Shown piece after piece: positions 35,495 through 43,895 of a stretch of 64,000 bases of DNA (positions are counted from its first letter, which is position 1; the number at the start of each line of letters is the position of its first letter). The DNA lies in assembly GCA_021792365.1 (NCBI GenBank), contig JAJYUT010000003.1:434001-498000 (forward strand), given 5' to 3'. The DNA comes from Pseudomonadota bacterium (GTDB taxonomy: Bacteria; Pseudomonadota; Alphaproteobacteria; Dongiales; Dongiaceae). The notes beneath the pieces were generated by a model. That model was not told where the DNA came from. It saw only the letters and a program-made list of their open reading frames with translations, and did not search any database. The position numbers and the translations under genes are program-made.

Positions 35495-35947
35495 TCATCC
35501 CAGCATCTTGGCGGCTTCGTGAATGCCGGCGCGGATGCGCTGATACGTGGCGCAGCGGCACAGATTGCCGCTCATCGCCGTGTCGATATCGAAATCGGTC
35601 GGCTTCGGGTTCTCGGTCAGCAGCGCGGTCGCCGCCATCACCTGCCCGGACTGGCAATAGCCGCATTGCGGCACGTCCAGTTGCGTCCAGGCGGTCTGCA
35701 CCGCCTCCGCGACCTTGCCGTTTAAGCCTTCGATGGTGGTGATCTTGGTGCCTTCGACCGCCGAAACCGGCGTGATGCAGGACCGGATCGGCACGCCGTC
35801 CTGGTGCACCGTGCAGGCGCCGCATTGCGCCATGCCGCAGCCGAACTTGGTGCCGGTCAATCCGACGATGTCCCGGATTGCCCACAAAAGGGGCATGTCC
35901 GGGTCAGCATCGACCTCACGGACTTGCCCGTTGATGTCAAGTTTCAT
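35495..35947 (-). CDS. Molybdenum hydroxylase [2Fe-2S] subunit (IorA type)
   Basis: The 150-residue protein has the two [2Fe-2S] motifs of the family: C37-x4-C42-x2-C45-x11-C57 (FGCGMAQCGAC) and C95-x2-C98 with C130-x-C132 (QCGYCQSG, GNLCRCATY). It passes electrons from the Mo centre. The start at 35947 has a CAGGGAGAAG ribosome binding site; the open frame upstream to 36205 is not conserved. It is the first gene of the iorA-iorB-cytochrome operon. Confidence 0.95.
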   Translation of the reverse strand: MKLDINGQVREVDADPDMPLLWAIRDIVGLTGTKFGCGMAQCGACTVHQDGVPIRSCITPVSAVEGTKITTIEGLNGKVAEAVQTAWTQLDVPQCGYCQSGQVMAATALLTENPKPTDFDIDTAMSGNLCRCATYQRIRAGIHEAAKMLG

Positions 35948-36435
35948 CGACTTCTCCCTGTACGCAGACGAGCGGAATATCGAGCAGGATGGAATCAACC
36001 GAGGCGGTTTGACGGTCCCAGACGCCGCGCCGGTAATCCATCGAATTGGGTAGCGGGGCGCACGAGTGCAAGAGCCCCTCGTCCCGGTTCGCGCCTGTCG
36101 CGGAAGTTTCTTGGAGGCCTGGCGGGGAACGAACGCAAGCATGCCGCGACCACTCTCCGGCGCACGCCCTGCACGGCGAGGGCCGGGGAGATCGGTCGCA
36201 TACAAGATCGATGGAGACTATCGCGCGCTTGATTGCCCTGATGTAAAAACGCCGCATGAGCATTTCAGCGGCATTCAAGTTCGCCGCCTCGATCTAACCT
36301 CCTCCCGGTGTTCGCCGAGGCGATGCGGATGCGCAAGCTGGGCGCTTTCGCAGACCGGCTGGGGTCTCACGCCTTCCGGCGGCAGTCACGTTCTGGCGCG
36401 GCGGCGCCACATCTTCCAGACTCACTGTTCCTGCG
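35948..36435. other. Gap of about 490 bp without a supported gene
   Basis: The gap lies upstream of the iorA operon. Short frames are open on both strands but none has a ribosome binding site or familiar sequence. It should contain the iorA promoter. I see no repeat or operator that stands out. Confidence 0.4.
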
Positions 36436-36732
36436 TCAGTCGGCCGGCGTGCAGGCGGAAGGCCGACCGACAGGCGCGTGAGCGTCCGCCGCAGCCTCAT
36501 GCTTGAATGGGGTATGAGTGCTTTGCGACAAGCTCCGACAACTAGACAACACCATCTGGCGGAGTGCCCGGAGAAGCTTGCGCAGCAATTCCAAGTGGCT
36601 GGCGAAATCGGCGATGGTGCCGCGCTTGGCCGCCTTGGCCGAGACGGCGGAATCTTGTAAGGCCCCGTTCCGCGAAACGCCACGTCCAAATGGCACGAGA
36701 GTAGAATACTCGTCGAGCAGATCGAAGCGCAT
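36436..36732 (-). CDS. Small hypothetical protein divergent from the SARP regulator
   Basis: The 98-residue protein starts MRFDLLDEYSTLVPFGRGVS at an ATG preceded by a very good ribosome binding site (GAGGAGGGAAAGCC). The first 60 residues have natural composition (KAAKRGTIADFASHLELLRK); the rest is Ser/Pro/Ala-rich. No family is recognised. It is transcribed away from the large regulator at 36914, with a palindrome-rich gap between them, so it may be a target of that regulator. Confidence 0.5.
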   Translation of the reverse strand: MRFDLLDEYSTLVPFGRGVSRNGALQDSAVSAKAAKRGTIADFASHLELLRKLLRALRQMVLSSCRSLSQSTHTPFKHEAAADAHAPVGRPSACTPAD

Positions 36733-36856
36733 GGCTTTCCCTCCTCTTCGCGGAACTTCTGTGTGTTGTTCCGTGAAAGCCAGTCTGTCGATGCGCCGTC
36801 AGCCGACTGCCAATCGAGGCGTCAGCTTTTTGTCAATGTGGCGTCATTTATGCTAG

Positions 36857-36868
36857 ACTGACGTCAGT
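36857..36868. promoter_or_regulatory. Palindrome ACTGACGTCAGT upstream of the SARP gene
   Basis: This is a perfect 12-bp palindrome in the 181-bp divergent gap. Related CGTCA blocks recur nearby (GCGTCAG at 36819-36825, GCGTCAT at 36841-36847). Repeated CGTCA units suggest binding by a multimeric regulator, perhaps the SARP protein itself. Confidence 0.5.
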
Positions 36869-36913
36869 TTGCCTTGACAACGGGATCAGTAGGCCGGCCA
36901 TGGACCAGATTTC

Positions 36914-38899
36914 ATGACGGGTTACCGGTTCCATTTTCTTGGCCCGCCCAAATTTCAGACCGTGGCAGGCGATCCGGTTACAATCCGTTCGCGCAAGGGC
37001 AACGGGCTGCTGGCCTGCCTTGCCCTGGCGGACGGCAAGCCGGTCGGCCGTGATCACCTTTGCGCGCTGCTGTGGTCGGAGCGGCAGACGGCCCAGGCGC
37101 GAGCGAGCTTGCGTCAGCTGCTCGTCGACCTGCGCCAGGATTTCGGTCAGGCGAACCACGTCCTCGATACCGCCACCGATGGCGCTGTCTCATTCTATGA
37201 GTCGGCTGTCGTGTCCGATGTTGTCGAGTTTCAACGGCTCCGCCGGGCCGATGACCAGCAGTCTTTGGAGCAAGCCTTCGCCCTGCGGCGCGGCCAGTTC
37301 CTCGAAGGCCTGGCGCCTGAGGACGCCGCTTTCGCCGAGTGGCTCGAAGACAATCGTCGCGCATTGGACAATCAGTGGTGCGAGGCGACGGCGAGGCTGC
37401 TTCGGGTTCTTGAGCGCGAAGGTGATCACCGGCGGAGCCTGGACGTCGCCGGCCGTCTGTTGTCAATCGATCCGCTTTGCGAACTGGCACACCAGTCGGT
37501 GATCCGGGCGCATATCGCCATGAACAATCGCAGTCTCGCGCTCAGGCACTATCGGGAGTTCCGGGAACAGCTTGATCGCGAGTTGGGGGTGGAACCAGAC
37601 GCATTGACCCGACAAATCGTGCAGGATGTGTCTGCGCAGCGTACCATGCTGACCCCGTCTGCCGAAGCGTCCGCGTCTGCCGTCCGGGCTCGCAGGCCAA
37701 AGGCCTCGATCGCCGTCCTGCCTTTCGAACAGTCCGGTAGCGATCCGGACGACCTTCACTTCGCCGCTGGACTTGCGGAAGATCTGACCACTGAGCTTTC
37801 CCGGTTCGCCGACCTTGCAGTCATCGCCCAAGCCTCCGTCAGGCAACCTGTCGATGCAGGCGAGGGCAGGCCACGCTGGCTCGATACCGAGTATCTGGTT
37901 CGCGGCAGCATCCGCCGGGCGGACCGGCGCGTCCGCATCACCGCGAGCCTTGTTCATGCCGCTGATGGAGTAACGCTCTGGTCCGAACGGTTTGACCGCG
38001 ATTTCAGTGATCTCTTTGCGCTTCAGGACGACATCGTCGGCCGGGTTGTCGGCGTGCTGGCCGCACGTGTCGAAGCCTTCGAGATGGAAAAGGCCCTGCA
38101 AAAGCCGGCCATCGGCTATGAAGCGTACGATCTGTTCCTGAAAGCCAGATTCCTGCAGCGGGAGGGCAGCAGGGAGGGCATCATTGCGGCGCGGGGCCTG
38201 CTTCGCGAGGCCATCGCCCGCGAGCCCCGATTTGCATCCGCTTATGCCGAATTGTCGCTCGGATATTCTAACGAACACCAGAGCGACTGGAGCACCGATC
38301 TTGAGCTCGCTCGGCAAGAGGCGGTGGCCGCAGCCGAGCAGGCCATCGCGATCGATCATACCAACAGCAATGGCCACCGGGCCCTCGCCGAAGCGCAGTT
38401 CTACTGCAACAAGAATCTCGATATCGCCAAAGCCCAGGTTGATATGGCATTGGCGCAAAATCCGAATGATCAATTCAGTATGTGTCTCCTGGGATTCGCC
38501 TTGGCCTGCAATGGTCATGTGGCGGATGGTCAACGCTACTCCCTGGAATCTCTCAAACTCAGCCCGCTAGTGCCGGAGCCGTGTCTTTACTCGATCGCAG
38601 TTGGTGCATATCTGGAAGGCAATTTTGCTGACGCGGCCAGCGGTTTCGCGCGCGTTGCCGGGACATTTGATCAAGCTCTGGCCTTTCGGGCAGCATCGCT
38701 CTGGAACCTCGGCCAGGCTGACGCAGCGCGTGATGCCATGCAGCGATTCATGACGCTCAAACGCCAGAAGATGACTGAGTATCCCGACGACGACGTGGAG
38801 AAATGGCGGTCATATCTTCTCCGTTTAGTGCCGATTGCCGATCCCGCTCGCCTGGAAAAACTCTTTGAAGCGTTCCGGAATGCGGGGCTGCCGGTGTGA
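36914..38899 (+). CDS. SARP/BTAD regulator fused to TolB-like and TPR domains
   Basis: The 661-residue protein has three parts. Residues 1-100 are an OmpR-like DNA-binding domain of the SARP type (RKGNGLLACLALADGKPVGR, LLWSERQTAQARASLRQLLV). Residues 110-245 are a bacterial transcriptional activation domain (LYREFREQLDREL-like sequence, here HYREFREQLDRELGVEPDA). Residues 265-395 resemble the FlgO/TolB-N domain often fused to adenylate cyclases (IAVLPFEQSGSDPDDLHFA, YLVRGSIRRADRRVRITASL, LWSERFDRD). TPR repeats fill the rest. No membrane helix is present. It is a cytoplasmic transcription factor with unknown targets. Confidence 0.88.
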   Translation: MTGYRFHFLGPPKFQTVAGDPVTIRSRKGNGLLACLALADGKPVGRDHLCALLWSERQTAQARASLRQLLVDLRQDFGQANHVLDTATDGAVSFYESAVVSDVVEFQRLRRADDQQSLEQAFALRRGQFLEGLAPEDAAFAEWLEDNRRALDNQWCEATARLLRVLEREGDHRRSLDVAGRLLSIDPLCELAHQSVIRAHIAMNNRSLALRHYREFREQLDRELGVEPDALTRQIVQDVSAQRTMLTPSAEASASAVRARRPKASIAVLPFEQSGSDPDDLHFAAGLAEDLTTELSRFADLAVIAQASVRQPVDAGEGRPRWLDTEYLVRGSIRRADRRVRITASLVHAADGVTLWSERFDRDFSDLFALQDDIVGRVVGVLAARVEAFEMEKALQKPAIGYEAYDLFLKARFLQREGSREGIIAARGLLREAIAREPRFASAYAELSLGYSNEHQSDWSTDLELARQEAVAAAEQAIAIDHTNSNGHRALAEAQFYCNKNLDIAKAQVDMALAQNPNDQFSMCLLGFALACNGHVADGQRYSLESLKLSPLVPEPCLYSIAVGAYLEGNFADAASGFARVAGTFDQALAFRAASLWNLGQADAARDAMQRFMTLKRQKMTEYPDDDVEKWRSYLLRLVPIADPARLEKLFEAFRNAGLPV

Positions 38900-39286
38900 A
38901 AAAGCGCCAGACGATCTGAGCCATGCAGGGTCCCTCCTGAGCCGCGTCATCCCGCGATCGATTGGCTGGTCGGCAACCTGCCCGCCGGCCCCGAATGGGG
39001 CGGCTAGCACGCCGGCGGGAACGCCAACCACTGTTGTTGTGAGAGTCCTGTGACTTCCGGGAGCCGAGTCGGATTTCGATTGACGTTCGGCTAGGCACAG
39101 TATCATATTCCCCGCGCAATCGAGTTTTGGCCTGCCTTGGCTACCCGCGCCTACGGTTTCCCGGATGGTGCCTGATCAAGTCGCTTCCCAAAAATCAGGT
39201 TGTTGCAGAGGCCGTGCGGCAGTCGCACGGCACGAGAAACGGCATGCATCGAACGCGCATGCCTAGAGAGAGTCTAGGAGACGAGA
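38900..39286. other. Gap before the cold shock gene
   Basis: The 387-bp gap probably carries the promoter and a long leader of the cold shock gene, as is usual for csp genes, but I cannot locate a cold box with confidence. No other gene is supported. Confidence 0.4.
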
Positions 39287-39490
39287 ATGGCTACTGGTAC
39301 CGTGAAGTGGTTCAACGCGCAAAAGGGCTTCGGCTTCATCCAGCCGAGCGACGGATCGCGTGACGTATTCGTGCACGTGACCGCCGTTGAGCGCGCCGGC
39401 CTACCCGGCCTCACGGAAGGTCAGAAGGTGAGCTTCGAGGTGGTGACCGAGCGCGGCAAGCAGGCCGCCGGCAACCTGAAGCTGGCCTAA
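39287..39490 (+). CDS. Cold shock protein (CspA family)
   Basis: The 67-residue protein is a single cold shock domain with both RNA-binding motifs: [11 protein letters not shown] (RNP1) and [10 protein letters not shown] (RNP2). It begins [17 protein letters not shown]. It is an RNA chaperone; whether it is cold-induced or growth-phase-induced cannot be seen. It is followed 30 nt later by a strong terminator. Confidence 0.97.
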   Translation: MATGTVKWFNAQKGFGFIQPSDGSRDVFVHVTAVERAGLPGLTEGQKVSFEVVTERGKQAAGNLKLA

Positions 39491-39520
39491 CTGCCGCCCA
39501 AGGATCGCAAGGTCTTGAAA

Positions 39521-39550
39521 AAGCCCCGGCGGAAACGCCGGGGCTTTTTT
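39521..39550 (+). terminator. Rho-independent terminator of the cold shock gene
   Basis: Perfect arms AAGCCCCGGCG (39521-39531) and CGCCGGGGCTT (39536-39546) flank a GAAA tetraloop and are followed by a run of T to 39550. Confidence 0.95.
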
Positions 39551-39583
39551 GCTTCCGGCCATTCGCCTGCGGATCCGGCCTCC

Positions 39584-40039
39584 TCAATCCAATTCGATCG
39601 CATCCAGCCGCGCGCCGATGCGATCCAGCATGCGATGGAGATGGGCGACGTCCGCCTTCGACAAACCCCTCGTCACCTCCGCCTCGATCGCCCGCGCGCG
39701 CGGGATGATGGATTCGTAGATCTTTCGCCCCGGTCCGCTGAGGGTGAGCTGGATCAGGCGCTGATCGGTGGCGTGCGCCTCACGCGCGATGAGGCCGCGC
39801 TCCAGGAGGCTTGCGACCGCGCGGCTGACCTTCGCCTTGTCCATGGCCGTGCGCTCGCAGATTCCGTTGGAGGACAGCGGCGCGAACGCGCCGAGCACGG
39901 CGATGACGCGCCATTCCGGAATCGCAATGCCGAATTCCTGTTGATAGTGCGCGGCGAAGGCGCGGCTCACCCGGTTGGTCGTCACCGAGAGCCGATAAGG
40001 CAGGAAGCTTTCCAGATCGAAGGCGGAGGATCGCTTCAC
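39584..40039 (-). CDS. MarR-family regulator of the homogentisate genes
   Basis: The protein has 151 residues from the GTG at 40039 (MKRSSAFDLESFLPYRLSVT). The winged helix is RTAMDKAKVSRAVASLLERG, with a wing at ATDQRLIQLTLSGPG. The frame is open to a TTG at 40105, but that would run through the operator region. It is divergent from hmgA-fahA, with a perfect palindrome in the 82-bp gap, so it very likely represses them until homogentisate or a related acid appears. Confidence 0.88.
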   Translation of the reverse strand: MKRSSAFDLESFLPYRLSVTTNRVSRAFAAHYQQEFGIAIPEWRVIAVLGAFAPLSSNGICERTAMDKAKVSRAVASLLERGLIAREAHATDQRLIQLTLSGPGRKIYESIIPRARAIEAEVTRGLSKADVAHLHRMLDRIGARLDAIELD

Positions 40040-40052
40040 GCCAAAGCCTGCC

Positions 40053-40081
40053 TTGACATTCGTTTCATTTGAAACGATCTT
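40053..40081 (+). promoter_or_regulatory. Predicted hmgA promoter
   Basis: A perfect -35 TTGACA (40053-40058) is followed 17 nt later by a weak -10 (GATCTT, 40076-40081). The MarR operator palindrome fills the spacer. Confidence 0.45.
40061..40076. promoter_or_regulatory. Candidate MarR operator
   Basis: CGTTTCA-TT-TGAAACG is a perfect 16-bp inverted repeat between divergent marR and hmgA. It overlaps the spacer of the predicted hmgA promoter, so binding would block transcription. Confidence 0.75.
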
Positions 40082-40121
40082 AGACGATCGGACCTCGCCC
40101 GGCAAGCCGGAGGAGATCGTC

Positions 40122-41252
40122 TTGAAAAACTACATCTCGTTCCCACGCGTCGAAGGCAACGCCTCGCGCCAGGCCCATGCGTCGCTGCCCGCCGGCACCT
40201 ATGAGCGCGAGCTGGGCAAGGAGGGGTTCTTCGGCCCGGCGACCCACATGTACCATCGCAACCCGCCGACCGGCTGGGTCGACTGGGAAGGGCCGCTCCG
40301 CCCGCGCGCCTTCGACCTCAACAGGATCGAAGGCGAGCACCCTTCGCCGTGGGACGCGGCGGCTGTTCTCTCGAACGCGAACGTGAAGCTGCGCTTCTGG
40401 CGCGTGCCGCGGCGCATGGATTGCCTCGCGCGCAACGGCGATGGCGATGAATTGCTGTTCGTGCACGAGGGCAAGGGCGCGCTCTATTGCGATTATGGCC
40501 ACCTCGCCATCAAAGCCGGCGATTACGTGATGCTGCCGCGCGGGACGATGTGGCGCATCGAAAGCGCGGCGCCGATGATCGCGCTGTTGATCGAGGCCAA
40601 TAACGGCTCCTACCTGCTGCCCGAGAAAGGGCTGGTCGGGCCGCACGCGATCTTCGATCCCGCGATGCTCGACACCCCGAAGATCGACGATGCGTTCCTG
40701 AAGCAGCAGGGGCCGGGCACCTGGCGCGTGAAAATCAAGCGCGGCGGCGCGATCTCGACGGTGACGTTCCCCTACAACCCGCTCGATGCCGTGGGCTGGA
40801 AGGGCGACCTCGCGCCGGCGCGCATCAACGTCGCGGATATCCGGCCGCTGATGAGCCACCGCTATCACCTGCCGCCCTCGGCGCACACCACCTTCGTCGG
40901 CAACCGCTTCGTCGTCTGCACCTTCTGCCCGCGCCCCTTCGAATCCGGGGAGGACGCGCTCAAGGTGCCGTTCTTCCACAACAACGATGACTACGACGAG
41001 GTGCTGTTCTATCACGCCGGCGACTTCTTCAGCCGGGACAACATCAAGCCGGGCATGGTGACGTTCCATCCCTGCGGCTTCACCCACGGTCCGCATCCCA
41101 AGGCGCTGAAGAACGCCTTCAAATCGGCGAAGCCCGCGACCGACGAATATGCCGTGATGCTGGATGCGCGTGACGCGCTGCAGGTCGGCGACGCCGCCGG
41201 CGCCGTCGAGTGGACCGGCTATGTCGACAGCTGGAAGGCGCCTGGCGCATGA
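40122..41252 (+). CDS. hmgA: Homogentisate 1,2-dioxygenase
   Basis: The 376-residue protein matches the homogentisate dioxygenase fold; it is shorter than the about 430-residue standard form, as in some alphaproteobacteria. Iron ligands are probably H286 and E293 (FFHNNDDYDEV) and H322 (PCGFTHGPHPKA). It opens the homogentisate ring to maleylacetoacetate in tyrosine and phenylalanine degradation. The start is a TTG at 40122 (MKNYISFPRVEG): the GGAGGAG site lies 6 nt upstream and no ATG or GTG fits. It is followed 10 nt later by fahA. Confidence 0.9.
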   Translation: MKNYISFPRVEGNASRQAHASLPAGTYERELGKEGFFGPATHMYHRNPPTGWVDWEGPLRPRAFDLNRIEGEHPSPWDAAAVLSNANVKLRFWRVPRRMDCLARNGDGDELLFVHEGKGALYCDYGHLAIKAGDYVMLPRGTMWRIESAAPMIALLIEANNGSYLLPEKGLVGPHAIFDPAMLDTPKIDDAFLKQQGPGTWRVKIKRGGAISTVTFPYNPLDAVGWKGDLAPARINVADIRPLMSHRYHLPPSAHTTFVGNRFVVCTFCPRPFESGEDALKVPFFHNNDDYDEVLFYHAGDFFSRDNIKPGMVTFHPCGFTHGPHPKALKNAFKSAKPATDEYAVMLDARDALQVGDAAGAVEWTGYVDSWKAPGA

Positions 41253-41262
41253 AGTCGAACGC

Positions 41263-42279
41263 ATGAAGCTCGCCACCCTCCGGACCGGCAGCCGCGACGG
41301 ACGCCTCCATCTGGTCAGCCGCGACCTGACGCGCTGCGTGGCAGCGCGGGACGCGGCGAGCTTGCAGCAGGCGCTTGATTCCTGGGCGGTCTCGGCGCCG
41401 ATGCTGGAGGAGGAAGCGCGCGGGCTCGAAGCCGGCGAATGGCTCGGCGTCGAGGATTTCGCGCCGGAGCAATGCGACGCCCCCCTGCCCCGCGCCTATC
41501 AATGGGCGGACGGTTCGGCCTATGTGAATCACGTCGAGCTTGTGCGCAAGGCGCGCGGCGCGGAGATGCCGCCGAGCTTCTGGACCGATCCCCTCATGTA
41601 TCAGGGCGGGTCGGACTCGCTGCTCGGTCCCTGCGAGCCCATTCAGGTCGCGGATGAATCCTGGGGCATCGACTTCGAGGCGGAGATCGCCGTCGTCACG
41701 GACGACGTGCCCATGGGCGTGAGCGCGGCGGAGGCGCGGGGGCATATCAAGCTGCTGATGCTGGTCAACGACGTGTCGCTGCGCAACCTCATCCCCGCCG
41801 AGCTGGCGAAGGGCTTCGGCTTCTTCCAGTCCAAGCCGAGCAGCGCTTTCTCGCCGGTCGCGCTGACCCCGGATGAGCTGGGCCAGGCCTGGGATGGCGG
41901 CAAGGTCCACCTGCCGCTCCTCACCTATCTCAACGGCGAATTGTTCGGCCAGCCGAATGCCGGCATCGACATGACCTTCGATTTCGGCCGGTTGATCGCC
42001 CATGCGGCGCGCACACGGCCGCTCGCCGCCGGCACCATCATCGGCTCCGGCACCGTCTCCAACAAGGGCGCGGATGGCGGACCAGGCCGCCCCGTTGCGG
42101 AAGGCGGCACCGGCTATTCCTGCATCGCCGAGCAGCGCACGGTCGAGACGCTGCTGACCGGCAGCCCCAAGACGCCCTTCCTGAAATTCGGCGACCGCGT
42201 GCGCATAGAGATGCTGGACGGCGACGACAACAACCTGTTCGGCACGATCGAACAGGTGGTGACAAAGTATCCGGCCTAG
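41263..42279 (+). CDS. fahA: Fumarylacetoacetate hydrolase
   Basis: The 338-residue protein belongs to the FAH superfamily and cleaves fumarylacetoacetate to fumarate and acetoacetate. The metal site is recognisable in GIDFEAEIAVVTDDVPMG and MLVNDVSLRNLIPAELAKGF, followed by FFQSKPSSAFSPVA and GTIIGSGTVSNKG. The start at 41263 is an ATG 10 nt after the hmgA stop. The maleylacetoacetate isomerase needed between the two steps is not adjacent; a GST-family gene at 57.5 kb is too far and too different in context to assign. Confidence 0.92.
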   Translation: MKLATLRTGSRDGRLHLVSRDLTRCVAARDAASLQQALDSWAVSAPMLEEEARGLEAGEWLGVEDFAPEQCDAPLPRAYQWADGSAYVNHVELVRKARGAEMPPSFWTDPLMYQGGSDSLLGPCEPIQVADESWGIDFEAEIAVVTDDVPMGVSAAEARGHIKLLMLVNDVSLRNLIPAELAKGFGFFQSKPSSAFSPVALTPDELGQAWDGGKVHLPLLTYLNGELFGQPNAGIDMTFDFGRLIAHAARTRPLAAGTIIGSGTVSNKGADGGPGRPVAEGGTGYSCIAEQRTVETLLTGSPKTPFLKFGDRVRIEMLDGDDNNLFGTIEQVVTKYPA

Positions 42280-42341
42280 CTGCGTTCCAACAGAACAGCC
42301 CGTCCGACCGGAGGGCCGTTAGCGCGCGAGTGTCGTTGGCG

Positions 42342-43784
42342 TTAGTGCCCGGCAGGCGGCTTTTCCGGCAGCGCCACACCGCTTCGCGCAAGTTGCTCGC
42401 CGAGATGCGCCTGCAGTCGACGCAGTCCGGTCTCATCGCGCGCTTCGGCGCGGGCGACGAGAACGGCCTGGGTGTTGGAGGCGCGCAGCAGCCACCAGCC
42501 GTGCCGGGTCCTCACGCGCACGCCGTCGATGTCGTCGAATTCCGCGCCTTCCGCCTTGAGGCGGTCGCGCACCTCGGAAACCACGGCGAACTTGCGGTCG
42601 TCGGCGCAGGCAAAGCGCAACTCCGGCGTGTTGACCGGGCTGGGCAGCGCGTCGCGCAAGGCCGCGAGATCGCCGCCATTGCGCGCCACGGCCTTCAGCA
42701 GGCGAACGGCCGCGTAGAGCGCGTCGTCATAGCCGAAATAGCGGTCGGCGAAGAACACGTGCCCGCTCATCTCGCCCGCGAGCGGCGAGCCGGTTTCCGC
42801 CATCTTGACCTTGATCAGGGAATGGCCGGTCTTCCACATCAGCGGCTTGCCACCCAGGCGCGCCACCTCGTCGAACAGCACCTGGCTCGCCTTCACGTCG
42901 GCGATGATGATGCTGCCCGGCTTGTCCTTCAGCACGTCGCGCGCGAGCACGGAGAGCAGCTGGTCGCCCCAGACGATCCGCCCCTTGGCATCGATGGCGC
43001 CGATCCGGTCGCCATCGCCGTCGAAGGCGATGCCGATGTCCAGCTTCTCCTTCGCCACCGTCTCTTGCAATTGCACGAGATTCTTGGGCTCGCTCGGGTC
43101 GGGGTGATGGGCCGGGAATTTGCCGTCGATGGCCTCGTTGAGCACGACATGATGCCCGCCGATCCGCTTGGTAAGCAGGGCCATCGCCTCGCCCGCCGCG
43201 CCGTTTCCGGCATCCCAGCCGACCTTGAGCCGGCCGAGATCGACGTCGGAGAGCTCGCCGGCGAGGCGCGCGACGTAATCCTCCAGCACGCTGACCGTCT
43301 TCAGCGTACCGCTGCCGCTCAGCACGTCCCCGGACGCGGCCATCTTGCCGAGATCCTGGATCATCGCGCCGAAGAACGGCTTGCGGCCGATCATCATCTT
43401 GAAGCCGTTATGGGTCGGCGGGTTGTGCGATCCGGTCACCATGATCCCGCCATCGGTCTCCAGCTTGTAGACCGAGAAATACAGCATCGGCGTCGGCCCC
43501 ACGCCGACCGAGACCACATTCGCGCCCGCGCCCCTCAGCCCCGTGATCAAGGCCGCCTCGAGCGAGGGAGAGCTGAGGCGCCCGTCGCGCGCCACCGCGA
43601 TCGTGGGCGCCCGCTTCAGCGCTCGCGCCAGGAATGAGGCGAAAGCACGGCCGATCCATTCGGCATCCGCGTCGAACACGGTTTCGCCGACGATGCCGCG
43701 GATGTCGTATTCGCGCAGGATGCTGGAATGGAAACGGTGACTGGGCATTTGAAATGAATTTTCCGTCGATGCACGCGTTGACAT
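42342..43784 (-). CDS. Phosphomannomutase / phosphoglucomutase
   Basis: The 480-residue alpha-D-phosphohexomutase has all four signatures: catalytic Ser S119 in VTGSHNPPTHNGFK, metal-binding FDGDGDRIG, sugar-binding GEMSGHVFF and phosphate-binding RASNTQAVLVARAEA. It makes mannose-1-phosphate for ManC (8108-9571) or glucose-1-phosphate. The start at 43784 is an ATG; another at 43748 (MPSHRFHSS) is possible. It ends 62 nt from the convergent fahA gene. Confidence 0.93.
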   Translation of the reverse strand: MSTRASTENSFQMPSHRFHSSILREYDIRGIVGETVFDADAEWIGRAFASFLARALKRAPTIAVARDGRLSSPSLEAALITGLRGAGANVVSVGVGPTPMLYFSVYKLETDGGIMVTGSHNPPTHNGFKMMIGRKPFFGAMIQDLGKMAASGDVLSGSGTLKTVSVLEDYVARLAGELSDVDLGRLKVGWDAGNGAAGEAMALLTKRIGGHHVVLNEAIDGKFPAHHPDPSEPKNLVQLQETVAKEKLDIGIAFDGDGDRIGAIDAKGRIVWGDQLLSVLARDVLKDKPGSIIIADVKASQVLFDEVARLGGKPLMWKTGHSLIKVKMAETGSPLAGEMSGHVFFADRYFGYDDALYAAVRLLKAVARNGGDLAALRDALPSPVNTPELRFACADDRKFAVVSEVRDRLKAEGAEFDDIDGVRVRTRHGWWLLRASNTQAVLVARAEARDETGLRRLQAHLGEQLARSGVALPEKPPAGH

Positions 43785-43895
43785 GTCTCAGCCTACCGGA
43801 AATGGGTGAGAAATGGATGGGAAAGCGTCACGGGAGTAACACTGCCGCGGCACTCTGGTTGCCGCGCGGCACGCCTCGGGCAAATCACATCTGCT

